Source of the DNA: an uncultured Campylobacteraceae bacterium
Lineage (GTDB): Bacteria > Campylobacterota > Campylobacteria > Campylobacterales > Arcobacteraceae
Direction of reading: 5' to 3'
Assembly (NCBI GenBank): GCA_913057765.1
Contig: CAJXPH010000141.1
Location: 1 to 6,927 of the forward strand
Length of the DNA stretch: 6,927 bases
Position numbers and translations under genes: made by a program. Below the pieces are notes generated by a model that saw only the letters and a program-made list of their open reading frames with translations, made no database searches and was not told the DNA's origin. Shown one piece after another: positions 1 through 5,585 of the stretch; positions within the stretch are counted from its first letter, which is position 1, and every line of letters begins with the position of its first letter.

Positions 1-49
1 ACGAGATCCTCTCTGGTCTCGTGGGCTCGGAGATGTGTATAAGAGACAG
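1..49 (+). other. Untrimmed Illumina Nextera i7 adapter (synthetic)
   Basis: This is not biological sequence. Bases 1-7 are the end of the P7 oligonucleotide, and 8-15 (cctctctg) are an 8-base index that I recall as Nextera N708 (index read CAGAGAGG). Bases 16-49 are the 34-base Nextera transposase adapter, whose last 19 bases (31-49) are the Tn5 mosaic end AGATGTGTATAAGAGACAG. Genuine DNA begins at base 50. Any gene touching base 50 is cut by the end of the library fragment, not truncated in the cell. Confidence 0.98.
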
Positions 50-190
50 TAATAGCATAAATTCTTCATCAAAGTTGTCATAGTAGGTATATCTGTTAAA
101 ACCTACTATGATAACAAGTAATAAGATAATGCTTATAAGTGTTTCAAAAAGCGTGAAACTATTTTTGTCCAAGTTCAGAGGCTTTATCAT
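50..190 (-). CDS. Prepilin-like (type IV pilin/pseudopilin) N-terminus, partial, 3' end off contig
   Basis: Forty-seven codons are open on the minus strand, from an ATG at 190-188 to the adapter junction. The protein begins MIKPLNLDKNS and continues FTLFETLISI, then a run of Leu, Ile and Val. This is the class III (prepilin) signal: a short leader with Lys3 and Lys9, predicted cleavage between Ser11 and Phe12, Glu at position +5 of the mature protein (residue 16), and a hydrophobic helix at about 12-30. A prepilin peptidase would normally cut and methylate such a protein, which then enters a pilus, type II secretion or DNA-uptake pseudopilus. The start lies inside proC (32-bp overlap, +1 frame), suggesting translational coupling. 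No Shine-Dalgarno is obvious, and a TTG at 172-170 would give a shorter leader of 5 residues. In C. jejuni the gene beside proC is, as I recall, ctsT, needed for natural transformation, so a similar role is inferred. The C-terminal part that would settle the subfamily is missing. Confidence 0.75.
75..114. repeat. Inverted repeat (11-bp perfect core) inside the prepilin-like gene
   Basis: The arms 78-88 (tcatagtaggt) and 101-111 (acctactatga) are exact reverse complements around a 12-base spacer (89-100). One mismatched position (77/112, a G-U pair in plus-strand RNA) is followed by two more pairs, extending the arms to 75-88 and 101-114. No T-run follows on either strand, so it does not look like an intrinsic terminator. 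It lies within the reading frame of the partial pilin gene, just after the hydrophobic helix. Confidence 0.8.
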
Positions 191-923
191 GTGCGGCTGA
201 AATTGCGTTTATCATTGAAGCTCTCACTGCTCCATTTTCTAGTTCACGCATACCAGCTGCTGTTGTTCCTCCTGGACTCATCACTGAATCTTTTATGATA
301 GCTGGATGATTTCCATCTAGTAATTTTGCAAAACCTTCAAATAGTCCTTGAACAAGTTCGTTACTAATGCTTCTTTCTAATCCTGCATTAACTGCCCCAT
401 CACTTAAACTCTCCGCAACTAATGCCAAAAATGCAGGCCCACTTCCAGCTACAGCTGTTGCTATATCTAGTTGTTTTTCAGTATTTACCCAAATTGATTT
501 TCCAATTGAATCAAAAAGTTCAAGTGCAATATTTTTTGCTTCTTTATCTCCTGTAATTGTAGTAGTTGATTTAGAAACAGAAGCAGCAACGTTAGGCATA
601 GTCCTAACATAATATTTTGCTTTTATATGTTTTTTTAAGCTATCAATTGTAGTTCCCGCTAAAATAGAGAATAAAATATTTGCTTCCCCTTGAAGCCTTA
701 TAGAAACGCTTTGAAGAGCATAAGGTTTTACACAAAATATTATATTTTTGTTAGATATATCTTCACCATCTGACATAGTACTAATTGATATTTCGGGTAT
801 TTTTTCTTGAATTTTTTTTAGTTTACTTTCATCTCTTCCTATTATTTCTACTTCAAAATTTGCCACAAGACCACGTGCTAATGCTTGTGCCATAAATCCA
901 TTTCCGATAAGTGTTAATTTCAT
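159..923 (-). CDS. proC: Pyrroline-5-carboxylate reductase
   Basis: ProC carries out the last step of proline synthesis in the cytoplasm, reducing 1-pyrroline-5-carboxylate to L-proline with NAD(P)H. The 254-residue protein is complete and close to the family's usual 260-280. The N-terminal Rossmann fold opens with the dinucleotide-binding GNGFMA (residues 7-12). VKP (65-67) closes a later strand, and RTMPN (107-111) is the conserved segment near the active site. The C-terminal dimerisation and substrate domain has AGSGPAF (159-165) and the family signature SPGGTTAAG (216-224), followed by the conserved LENGAVRA stretch. The start is supported by AGAAGG at 935-930, six bases before the ATG, and a -10 element lies at 960-953. 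The gene is divergent from bamD, and its last 32 bp overlap the start of a prepilin-like gene. Stop is TAG. Nothing looks damaged. Confidence 0.97.
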   Translation of the reverse strand: MKLTLIGNGFMAQALARGLVANFEVEIIGRDESKLKKIQEKIPEISISTMSDGEDISNKNIIFCVKPYALQSVSIRLQGEANILFSILAGTTIDSLKKHIKAKYYVRTMPNVAASVSKSTTTITGDKEAKNIALELFDSIGKSIWVNTEKQLDIATAVAGSGPAFLALVAESLSDGAVNAGLERSISNELVQGLFEGFAKLLDGNHPAIIKDSVMSPGGTTAAGMRELENGAVRASMINAISAAHDKASELGQK

Positions 924-952
924 TATAAACCTTCTAAAAAATTATTTGAAAT

Positions 953-960
953 ATTATAAC
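953..960 (-). promoter_or_regulatory. Probable -10 element of the proC promoter
   Basis: Read on the minus strand this is GTTATAAT, a full match to gnTAnaAT and containing a perfect TATAAT. It would start transcription at about 946, giving a leader of about 23 bases that carries the AGAAGG ribosome site. No clear -35 box is seen, which is usual for Campylobacterota. Confidence 0.6.
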
Positions 961-970
961 CAATTATTTA

Positions 971-994
971 TAATAGTAAAAATAATAGTAAAAA
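971..994. repeat. Tandem 12-bp repeat in the proC/bamD divergent promoter region
   Basis: The 12-mer taatagtaaaaa occurs twice in immediate succession (971-982 and 983-994) with no mismatch, followed by more A-rich sequence. A second, shorter tandem unit, aggataga, follows at 1011-1018 and 1020-1027 and runs into the bamD -10 box. Phased A-tracts at near-helical spacing upstream of a -10 would fit the periodic AT-rich promoter architecture described for Campylobacter. A perfect plus-strand TATAAT (969-974) overlaps the start of the first repeat and could be a second, more distant bamD promoter. Confidence 0.7.
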
Positions 995-1021
995 AAGTAA
1001 GAAAATAGCAAGGATAGATAG

Positions 1022-1029
1022 GATAGAAT
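1022..1029 (+). promoter_or_regulatory. Probable -10 element of the bamD-lon operon promoter
   Basis: gatagaat matches gnTAnaAT at every fixed position. Transcription would start near 1036, and the short leader contains AAAGGA (1044-1049), eight bases before the bamD ATG. This is the only good promoter found ahead of the plus-strand cluster, so it probably serves bamD, lon and the two genes after them. No heat-shock operator is evident. Confidence 0.5.
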
Positions 1030-1057
1030 ACTTTCTTTATGAAAAAGGATTATTTAT

Positions 1058-1729
1058 ATGATTAATATTTTAAAGTTTAGAAATCTTGTTTTAATAATTG
1101 GATTAGGGTTCTTTTTAACGGCTTGTTCTCAAAAATCAGAGAAATCTCAAGAATATGATAAACCAGCTTTGTATTGGTACAATAATATGATTGAACAAAT
1201 CTCTACGGGTTATTTAGACGATGCTGATGATACTTATACATCATTAGAAAGTGAACATAGAAACTCACCTTTACTTCCTACTGCATTGCTTATTTTAGCA
1301 AATGGACATATGGATGAAGAAGAGTATGAATTAGCAAATTTTTATTTGGATGAATATGTTAAAAGATTTGGTCTAAGTAAGAATATTGATTATGTAAGAT
1401 ATCTAAAAATTAAAGCAAATTTCTTAGGATTTTCTAATGAATTAAGAGATCAACAGCTTATTGAAGACACAATTAATGATATTGAAGAGTTTAAAAATAC
1501 TTTTTCAAGATCACCTTACATGCCTTTAGTTAATACAATGAGTGCAAGACTTTTTATGGCGAAAGCTTCTTTAGACAAGGAAATTGCTGATTTGTATAAA
1601 AGACTTGATAAGCCAAAAGCTTCTGAGTTTTACGACGAAAAAGTAAAAAAATCATGGGTTGCACCAAAAGAGATTGAACCTGTAGAAGTACCTTTTTACA
1701 GACGTCCATTTGAAAAAGGCCTATTTTAA
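1058..1729 (+). CDS. bamD: BamD-like outer-membrane assembly lipoprotein
   Basis: BamD is an essential lipoprotein of the BAM complex, which folds beta-barrel proteins into the outer membrane. It is anchored there facing the periplasm and contacts BamA. The 223-residue protein starts with a lipoprotein signal peptide: Lys6 and Arg8, a hydrophobic stretch 10-20, then the lipobox LTAC with the lipidated Cys23. Helical repeats of TPR type follow at about residues 37-69, 73-105 and 110-150. The pairing of LPTALLILANGHMDEEEYE with a later FxLDEYVKRF-like helix, and the IDYVRYLKIKA segment (109-120), are typical of BamD. The C-terminal part is short and ends in a basic-aromatic FYRRPF. AAAGGA sits eight bases before the ATG. 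Lon begins 38 bp downstream, and I recall the same bamD-lon pairing in C. jejuni. Function is by family likeness. The alternative is a generic TPR lipoprotein, less likely given the context. Confidence 0.88.
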   Translation: MINILKFRNLVLIIGLGFFLTACSQKSEKSQEYDKPALYWYNNMIEQISTGYLDDADDTYTSLESEHRNSPLLPTALLILANGHMDEEEYELANFYLDEYVKRFGLSKNIDYVRYLKIKANFLGFSNELRDQQLIEDTINDIEEFKNTFSRSPYMPLVNTMSARLFMAKASLDKEIADLYKRLDKPKASEFYDEKVKKSWVAPKEIEPVEVPFYRRPFEKGLF

Positions 1730-1767
1730 AAAAATAAAATAAAATATATTTTTAGGAGTTAATATTT

Positions 1768-4185
1768 ATGGAATTAGAGAATTATGATTCTTTTCCTCAG
1801 GAAATACCTTTAGTAATTGAGGATGATGTATTCTTATATCCTTTTATGATTGCACCGCTTTTTCTAAGTAACGAAGATAATATTAAAGCAGTTGAACACG
1901 CTATTGAAGAGAATAAATTAGTAATTGTAAGCGTTAGTAAAACAGGACTTGAGGGAAAAAGAGATAAAGATAGTTTCTATAACGTAGGAGTTATTGGAAA
2001 TATTATGAGAAAAGTATCTTTACCAGATGGTAAAATAAAAGTACTTTTCCAAGGTTTAGCAAAAGGTAAAATTGAAAGTTTTGATGAAGAAAAACCTACT
2101 TTTGCATTTGTTGAAAAATTAGAAGATGAAGAATATTCTCAAGAGAGTGTAGATTCTATAATAAGTGTTTTAAGAGAGCAAGTTAAAAAGCTTTCAAGAA
2201 TAAATTCTAAGTTTCCTGCTGATTTAATTAAAACTATAGAAGAAAATGACGATGCAACTAGAATTGCAGATTTAATCTCTTCTGTTTTAAGAGTAAAAAA
2301 AGAGGATGCTTTTGTACTTTTTTCTCAAACAAATATAGAGAAAAGATTATTAGAAATTATTGAAACTATTAAAAAAGAAATTGAAAGTTTTAAAATTCAA
2401 AAAGAGATTACGCAAAAGGTAAATTCTAAAATTGAAAAAACGCATAAAGATTATTTCTTAAAAGAGCAAATTAAAGCTATTCAAACAGAACTTGGTGGAG
2501 ATAATCAAAAAGATGTCGAAATCAAAGCTTATAAAAAGAAGCTAAAGAAAATTAAAAAAGATATGCCAGAAGATGGTTATAAAGAGACTAAAAAACAAAT
2601 TGAAAAACTATCAAGAATGCATCAAGATTCACCTGATAGCGCACTTTTACAAACTTACATTGAAAATGTACTTGATGTGCCTTTTGGAAAATATTCTGAT
2701 GAAAAGATTTCAGTTCAAAATGTTGAAGATCAATTAAATGATGACCATTATTCTTTAGAAAAACCAAAAGAAAGAATTTCTGAATATTTTGCAGTTAAAG
2801 AAATGCTTGAAGAAAGAAAAATTGAAAATACTCGTTCTCGAGGAACAGTATTATGTTTTGTGGGACCTCCTGGTGTTGGTAAAACATCATTAGCAAACTC
2901 TATTTCAAAAGCATTAAAAAGACCTCTTGTAAGAATTGCACTCGGTGGAATGGAAGATGTGAATGAATTAAGAGGTCATAGAAGAACATATGTTGGAGCA
3001 ATGCCTGGACGTATTGTAAAAGGTCTTGTTGACGCTAAGCAAATGAATCCTGTTATTGTACTTGATGAGATTGATAAAATAGGTGCAAATAATAGAGGTG
3101 ATCCTACTGCTGTTATGCTTGAAGTTTTAGATCCTGAACAAAATCATGAATTTAGAGATTTATATTTAAACTTTGCAATTGATTTATCTCAATGTATTTT
3201 TGTGGCAACGGCAAATGATGCAAGAAGAATTCCTCCTGCTTTAAGAGATAGAATGGAATTTATCGAGATGTCTTCATATACGCCAAATGAAAAATATCAT
3301 ATTGCGAAAGATTATCTTATTCCTCAAGAACTTGAGAAACATGGTTTAAAAACAAGTGAAATTGTATTATCAAAAGTAACTATTGAAACAATTATTGCTA
3401 AATATACTAGAGAAGCAGGTGTTAGAAACCTAAGACGTGTATTTGCAAAATTATTTAGAAAATCTGTTAAAAAACTTTTAAAAGATAAAGAACTTAAAAA
3501 AGTTTCTATAAGTACGAAAAATATTGAAGATTATTTAGATAATCCTATTTTTGAAATTGATCCAGCGGATAAGAAAAATTCTATTGGTGTTACAAATGGG
3601 TTAGCTTGGACTGCTGTTGGTGGAGATGTTCTAAAAATTGAAGCAGTAAAACTAAGAGGGAAAGGCCTTCTTTCTGTAACAGGTAACCTAGGTGATGTTA
3701 TGAAAGAATCTTCTCGAATTTCTTATTCTGTTGTTAAGTTATTAATTGATAATAAAAAAATTAAAATAGCAAAAGATAGTATTCCTCTAACGGCTAAAGA
3801 GGAAGAAGAAAAAACAAAAGTTGATCAAAGTGAAATTTATAAAAGATTTGATATTCACTTACATATTCCAGAAGGTGCAACACCAAAAGATGGACCTAGT
3901 GCTGGTATAACAATGGCTGTAACAATTGCTTCAATTTTAGCTGAAAAAGAAGTTAAATCCGATGTTGCAATGACAGGAGAACTTACATTAACTGGAAAAG
4001 TATTACCAATTGGTGGATTAAAAGAAAAACTTATTGCTGCATATAAAGCAAAAATGAAATTAGCATTAATTCCAAGAAAAAACTTTCAAAGAGATTTAGA
4101 AGATATCCCGGAGGAAGTGAAAGAGGCTATGGAAATTAAGCCTGTTGATGTAATTGAAGATGTTTTAAAAGAAGCTTTAGTTTAA
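1768..4185 (+). CDS. lon: ATP-dependent protease Lon (LonA)
   Basis: Lon is a cytoplasmic hexameric AAA+ serine protease that unfolds and degrades misfolded and short-lived regulatory proteins. All expected parts are present in 805 residues (E. coli Lon has 784): a LON substrate-binding domain at about 10-200, a coiled, Lys/Glu-rich helical stretch at about 200-290, and the AAA+ module with Walker A GPPGVGKT (366-373) and Walker B VLDEID (431-436). The peptidase domain runs from about 600 to the end. The catalytic dyad is Ser711, in DGPSAG, and Lys754, the second Lys of GGLKEK; their 43-residue spacing equals that of E. coli Ser679 and Lys722. A charged linker (about 667-688, KEEEEKTK-like) lies before the HIPEGATPKDG segment and accounts for much of the extra length. 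The start is firm: AGGAG at 1754-1758, nine bases before the ATG. Only 15 bp separate its stop from the next gene. Confidence 0.99.
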   Translation: MELENYDSFPQEIPLVIEDDVFLYPFMIAPLFLSNEDNIKAVEHAIEENKLVIVSVSKTGLEGKRDKDSFYNVGVIGNIMRKVSLPDGKIKVLFQGLAKGKIESFDEEKPTFAFVEKLEDEEYSQESVDSIISVLREQVKKLSRINSKFPADLIKTIEENDDATRIADLISSVLRVKKEDAFVLFSQTNIEKRLLEIIETIKKEIESFKIQKEITQKVNSKIEKTHKDYFLKEQIKAIQTELGGDNQKDVEIKAYKKKLKKIKKDMPEDGYKETKKQIEKLSRMHQDSPDSALLQTYIENVLDVPFGKYSDEKISVQNVEDQLNDDHYSLEKPKERISEYFAVKEMLEERKIENTRSRGTVLCFVGPPGVGKTSLANSISKALKRPLVRIALGGMEDVNELRGHRRTYVGAMPGRIVKGLVDAKQMNPVIVLDEIDKIGANNRGDPTAVMLEVLDPEQNHEFRDLYLNFAIDLSQCIFVATANDARRIPPALRDRMEFIEMSSYTPNEKYHIAKDYLIPQELEKHGLKTSEIVLSKVTIETIIAKYTREAGVRNLRRVFAKLFRKSVKKLLKDKELKKVSISTKNIEDYLDNPIFEIDPADKKNSIGVTNGLAWTAVGGDVLKIEAVKLRGKGLLSVTGNLGDVMKESSRISYSVVKLLIDNKKIKIAKDSIPLTAKEEEEKTKVDQSEIYKRFDIHLHIPEGATPKDGPSAGITMAVTIASILAEKEVKSDVAMTGELTLTGKVLPIGGLKEKLIAAYKAKMKLALIPRKNFQRDLEDIPEEVKEAMEIKPVDVIEDVLKEALV

Positions 4186-4200
4186 TTCTTAGAATAAATT

Positions 4201-4791
4201 ATGAAAAGAGGAGCAAGAGATAGTCAAATTATTAATAATTTCTTTTCTCTTGCTTCTATAATTATCATTTCGGTAATTTTGGTTTTATACTCTAAATATA
4301 TTGTAAAAGATGAAAGTGAAGAAAACCCTCAAAAAGAGATTGTTAAATTAGAATGTGAAAATGAGAGTTATACATATTTTAAAGTTTTTAATCAAAATTT
4401 ATTAAATAAATCTATAAAAGCTTTAGATAAAGGCTATTATAAACTTGAAGGTTCTTATTTAAAAGCTGAATTTATGCCATCTACTATTGAAAAAGTAGTA
4501 TCATTAGAAGAGATGGATAAATATTTTATTGAATCAATTGCTTCCAAACCAAAAAAAGATATAGAAAAATATTTGAAAATAAAATATGAACTTATTGAAA
4601 ATGATAAAAAGAATCCAAGTAAGAAAAATGAAGTTCCTAAGCTTAATTCAGGTTCTGTTATGACATCATTTAGAATTAATTCTAAAGAAATATTTAGAGT
4701 ATACACAGACTTTCAATTTATGTTTAACAATGCAATAAAACAAAGAGTAGATTGCTCAATAAAGGTATTTAAAAATAATGTTCAAAAGTAA
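4201..4791 (+). CDS. Single-pass membrane-anchored protein of unknown function
   Basis: I do not recognise this 196-residue protein. A basic N-terminus (Lys2, Arg3, Arg6) precedes one strongly hydrophobic helix at about 14-34, so by the positive-inside rule the N-terminus should be cytoplasmic and residues 36-196 periplasmic. There is no lipobox, and no typical signal peptidase site after the helix. The outer part is Lys/Glu-rich, with only two cysteines, Cys52 and Cys185, close to its two ends. They could form a disulfide clamping the domain. A low-complexity charged stretch (about 130-147, rich in Lys, Asn and Glu) looks like a flexible linker. The gene begins 15 bp after lon and overlaps the rhomboid gene by 14 bp, so it is almost certainly co-transcribed and coupled with both. 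The start lacks a clear Shine-Dalgarno; ribosomes may re-initiate from lon. A role in envelope protein quality control is inferred from context only. Confidence 0.85.
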   Translation: MKRGARDSQIINNFFSLASIIIISVILVLYSKYIVKDESEENPQKEIVKLECENESYTYFKVFNQNLLNKSIKALDKGYYKLEGSYLKAEFMPSTIEKVVSLEEMDKYFIESIASKPKKDIEKYLKIKYELIENDKKNPSKKNEVPKLNSGSVMTSFRINSKEIFRVYTDFQFMFNNAIKQRVDCSIKVFKNNVQK

Positions 4792-5314
4792 AGATTTTAC
4801 GCTTACAAATATTACCATTGGTCTTGCCGTTCTTCTGTACTTGGTACAAACGAATATAGACTATGGTAGCCTCTATATGGGTCTTAATATGTATTTCATT
4901 GAAGGTGGTTTCTTTTGGCAACCATTAAGTTCTATGTTTGCACATGGGGGCTTAGGACATTTAGGAATGAATATGTTTGTTCTTTATCAATTTGGAAATC
5001 CTATTGAAAAAATCTTTGGTAAAAAAGGTTTTATAATAGTATATTTAATAGGTGGACTATTAACTTCTCTTTTAAGTTTTGCATATATCTACTTCTTGGA
5101 TAGTCAAGTAAACCTAGTAGGAGCTTCGGGTGCAATTTGTGTACTTATGGGATTCTATGCTTATTTTGATAAACATCAAAGAAAGGGAATTATTACTTGG
5201 GTATTGATAATTTCTGTGGCACCACTACTTATTGGTCTTCCAATTGCATGGTATGCTCACTTTATTGGGTTAGCTATTGGTCTATTATTAGGTGTTTTAA
5301 AAAATAAAATTTAA
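4778..5314 (+). CDS. Rhomboid family intramembrane serine protease
   Basis: Rhomboids cut membrane helices within the inner membrane using a Ser-His dyad. This 178-residue protein fits the compact six-helix bacterial core. Catalytic Ser117 sits in GASG (115-118), and the partner His161 in the last helix, ahead of a GLAIGLLLG glycine-rich helix. His56, His61 and Asn65 reproduce the H-x4-H-x3-N pattern of E. coli GlpG (His145, His150, Asn154), which lines the oxyanion hole. The FFWQPLSSMF stretch (45-54) corresponds to the segment just before it. No extra cytoplasmic domain is present, unlike GlpG. The ATG overlaps the previous gene by 14 bp, with AAAGG at 4761-4765 a rather distant ribosome site (12 bases). 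It is the last gene of the bamD-lon cluster and converges on a small minus-strand gene, the two stop codons overlapping. Substrates are unknown. The adjacent single-pass membrane protein is an obvious candidate to test. Confidence 0.95.
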   Translation: MFKSKDFTLTNITIGLAVLLYLVQTNIDYGSLYMGLNMYFIEGGFFWQPLSSMFAHGGLGHLGMNMFVLYQFGNPIEKIFGKKGFIIVYLIGGLLTSLLSFAYIYFLDSQVNLVGASGAICVLMGFYAYFDKHQRKGIITWVLIISVAPLLIGLPIAWYAHFIGLAIGLLLGVLKNKI

Positions 5315-5478
5315 TTGTTTACAAAATATGTCACAATTGACATAAATAGTAATACTCCTGCAATTCCTATGAATATCTCTTTTAATTTTACTGTAGGATT
5401 TAATGTTCCACAGTAAGGGCATTGTTTTATTTTTGATTGAATTTCTGCTTTACACATTCTACATGGTTCTAAATTAAT
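5311..5478 (-). CDS. Zinc-ribbon plus membrane-helix microprotein with non-ATG start
   Basis: A stop-free minus-strand frame of 55 codons ends in a TAA that overlaps the rhomboid stop by four bases. It has two Cys-x2-Cys pairs, PCRMCK (residues 5-10) and QCPYCGTLNP (19-28), eleven residues apart. This is a compact zinc ribbon, with CPYCG being especially typical. A single hydrophobic helix follows at about 35-53, then an Asn-Asn end. The frame contains no ATG, GTG or TTG that would keep both cysteine pairs. The best start is ATT at 5478-5476, six bases after a strong AAAGGA (5490-5485), as in the few known ATT starts such as infC. An ATC at 5481-5479 is the alternative. The ATG at 5457-5455 would lose the first Cys. 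A -10-like element lies just upstream. The protein is probably anchored in the inner membrane with the metal site in the cytoplasm. Function is unknown. A sequencing error or early decay at the start codon is possible. Confidence 0.65.
   Translation of the reverse strand: MNLEPCRMCKAEIQSKIKQCPYCGTLNPTVKLKEIFIGIAGVLLFMSIVTYFVNN
5327..5344. repeat. Perfect 7-bp hairpin between the converging rhomboid and zinc-ribbon genes
   Basis: TATGTCA (5327-5333) and TGACATA (5338-5344) are exact reverse complements around a 4-base loop. The hairpin starts 13 bases after the rhomboid stop and lies inside the 3' end of the zinc-ribbon gene. On the plus strand no T-run follows. On the minus strand a TTTTG follows, but termination there would cut the message before its stop codon. 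It may end or protect the 3' end of the long plus-strand transcript. A classic terminator is not supported. Confidence 0.5.
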
Positions 5479-5484
5479 GATGAA

Positions 5485-5490
5485 TCCTTT
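5485..5490 (-). promoter_or_regulatory. Ribosome binding site deciding the zinc-ribbon start
   Basis: Minus-strand AAAGGA lies six bases before the ATT codon at 5478-5476 and three before the ATC at 5481-5479. It is the same sequence, at similar spacing, as the bamD ribosome site. It argues that translation really begins here although no standard start codon is present. Confidence 0.55.
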
Positions 5491-5499
5491 AAAAAAAGA

Positions 5500-5507
5500 A
5501 TAATATC
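5500..5507 (-). promoter_or_regulatory. Probable -10 element of the zinc-ribbon gene
   Basis: On the minus strand this reads GATATTAT, preceded by T, giving a TGn-TATTAT extended -10 (five of six bases of TATAAT). It would give a transcript starting near 5493 with a leader of about 15 bases containing AAAGGA. Confidence 0.4.
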
Positions 5508-5528
5508 ACTAAAAAACTAGAAGTTAAC

Positions 5529-5555
5529 TTTATTGCAGATTGTAATTTTATTGCA
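5529..5555. repeat. Direct repeat TTTATTGCA x2 upstream of the Y-family polymerase
   Basis: The 9-mer tttattgca occurs at 5529-5537 and 5547-5555, 18 bp start to start (a little under two helical turns). The second copy's TTGCAT (5551-5556) lies 17 bases before the TAGAAT -10 box, in the -35 position. It sits in the short divergent control region between the zinc-ribbon gene and the polymerase gene. It could be a regulator site or chance in AT-rich DNA. Confidence 0.5.
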
Positions 5556-5571
5556 TAATGAAATATATTTA

Positions 5572-5579
5572 GATAGAAT
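5572..5579 (+). promoter_or_regulatory. Probable -10 element of the Y-family polymerase gene, leaderless start possible
   Basis: gatagaat is identical to the bamD -10 box and a full match to gnTAnaAT. Its end is only six bases from the ATG at 5586, so transcription would begin at or within a base or two of the start codon. A weaker CATAAT (5554-5559) could give a leader of about 20 bases, but no Shine-Dalgarno lies before the ATG in either case. Confidence 0.45.
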
Positions 5580-5585
5580 ATACTT

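Noticed and set aside
136..166. Hairpin GTTTCA/TGAAAC followed by TATTTTT, as a plus-strand terminator
   Set aside because: The stem is only six AT-rich pairs, lies in coding sequence where proC and the prepilin-like gene meet, and no plus-strand gene enters from the left.
367..612. Plus-strand 81-codon open frame
   Set aside because: It is antisense to the well-conserved middle of proC and has no recognisable features or ribosome site.
1039..1065. Eight-codon frame (MKKDYLYD) overlapping the bamD start, as a leader peptide
   Set aside because: It has no ribosome site of its own and contains the bamD AAAGGA. Short ATG frames are common in AT-rich leaders.
1730..1767. Heat-shock control site (CIRCE- or HspR-like) in front of lon
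   Set aside because: The 38-bp gap is only AT-rich sequence and an AGGAG ribosome site. No inverted repeat of that kind is present there.
4204..4212. AGAGGAG inside the first codons of the unknown membrane gene as a ribosome site for a later start
   Set aside because: No ATG, GTG or TTG follows at a suitable distance in frame, and a later start would remove the basic residues before the membrane helix.
4455..4706. Minus-strand 83-codon open frame
   Set aside because: It is antisense to the membrane protein gene. Its Phe/Ser/Ile-rich product is what the complement of Lys/Glu/Asn-rich coding DNA gives.
5311..5457. Zinc-ribbon gene starting at the ATG at 5457-5455
   Set aside because: It would remove the first cysteine of the first Cys-x2-Cys pair and has no ribosome site at a suitable distance, while AAAGGA fits the ATT start.
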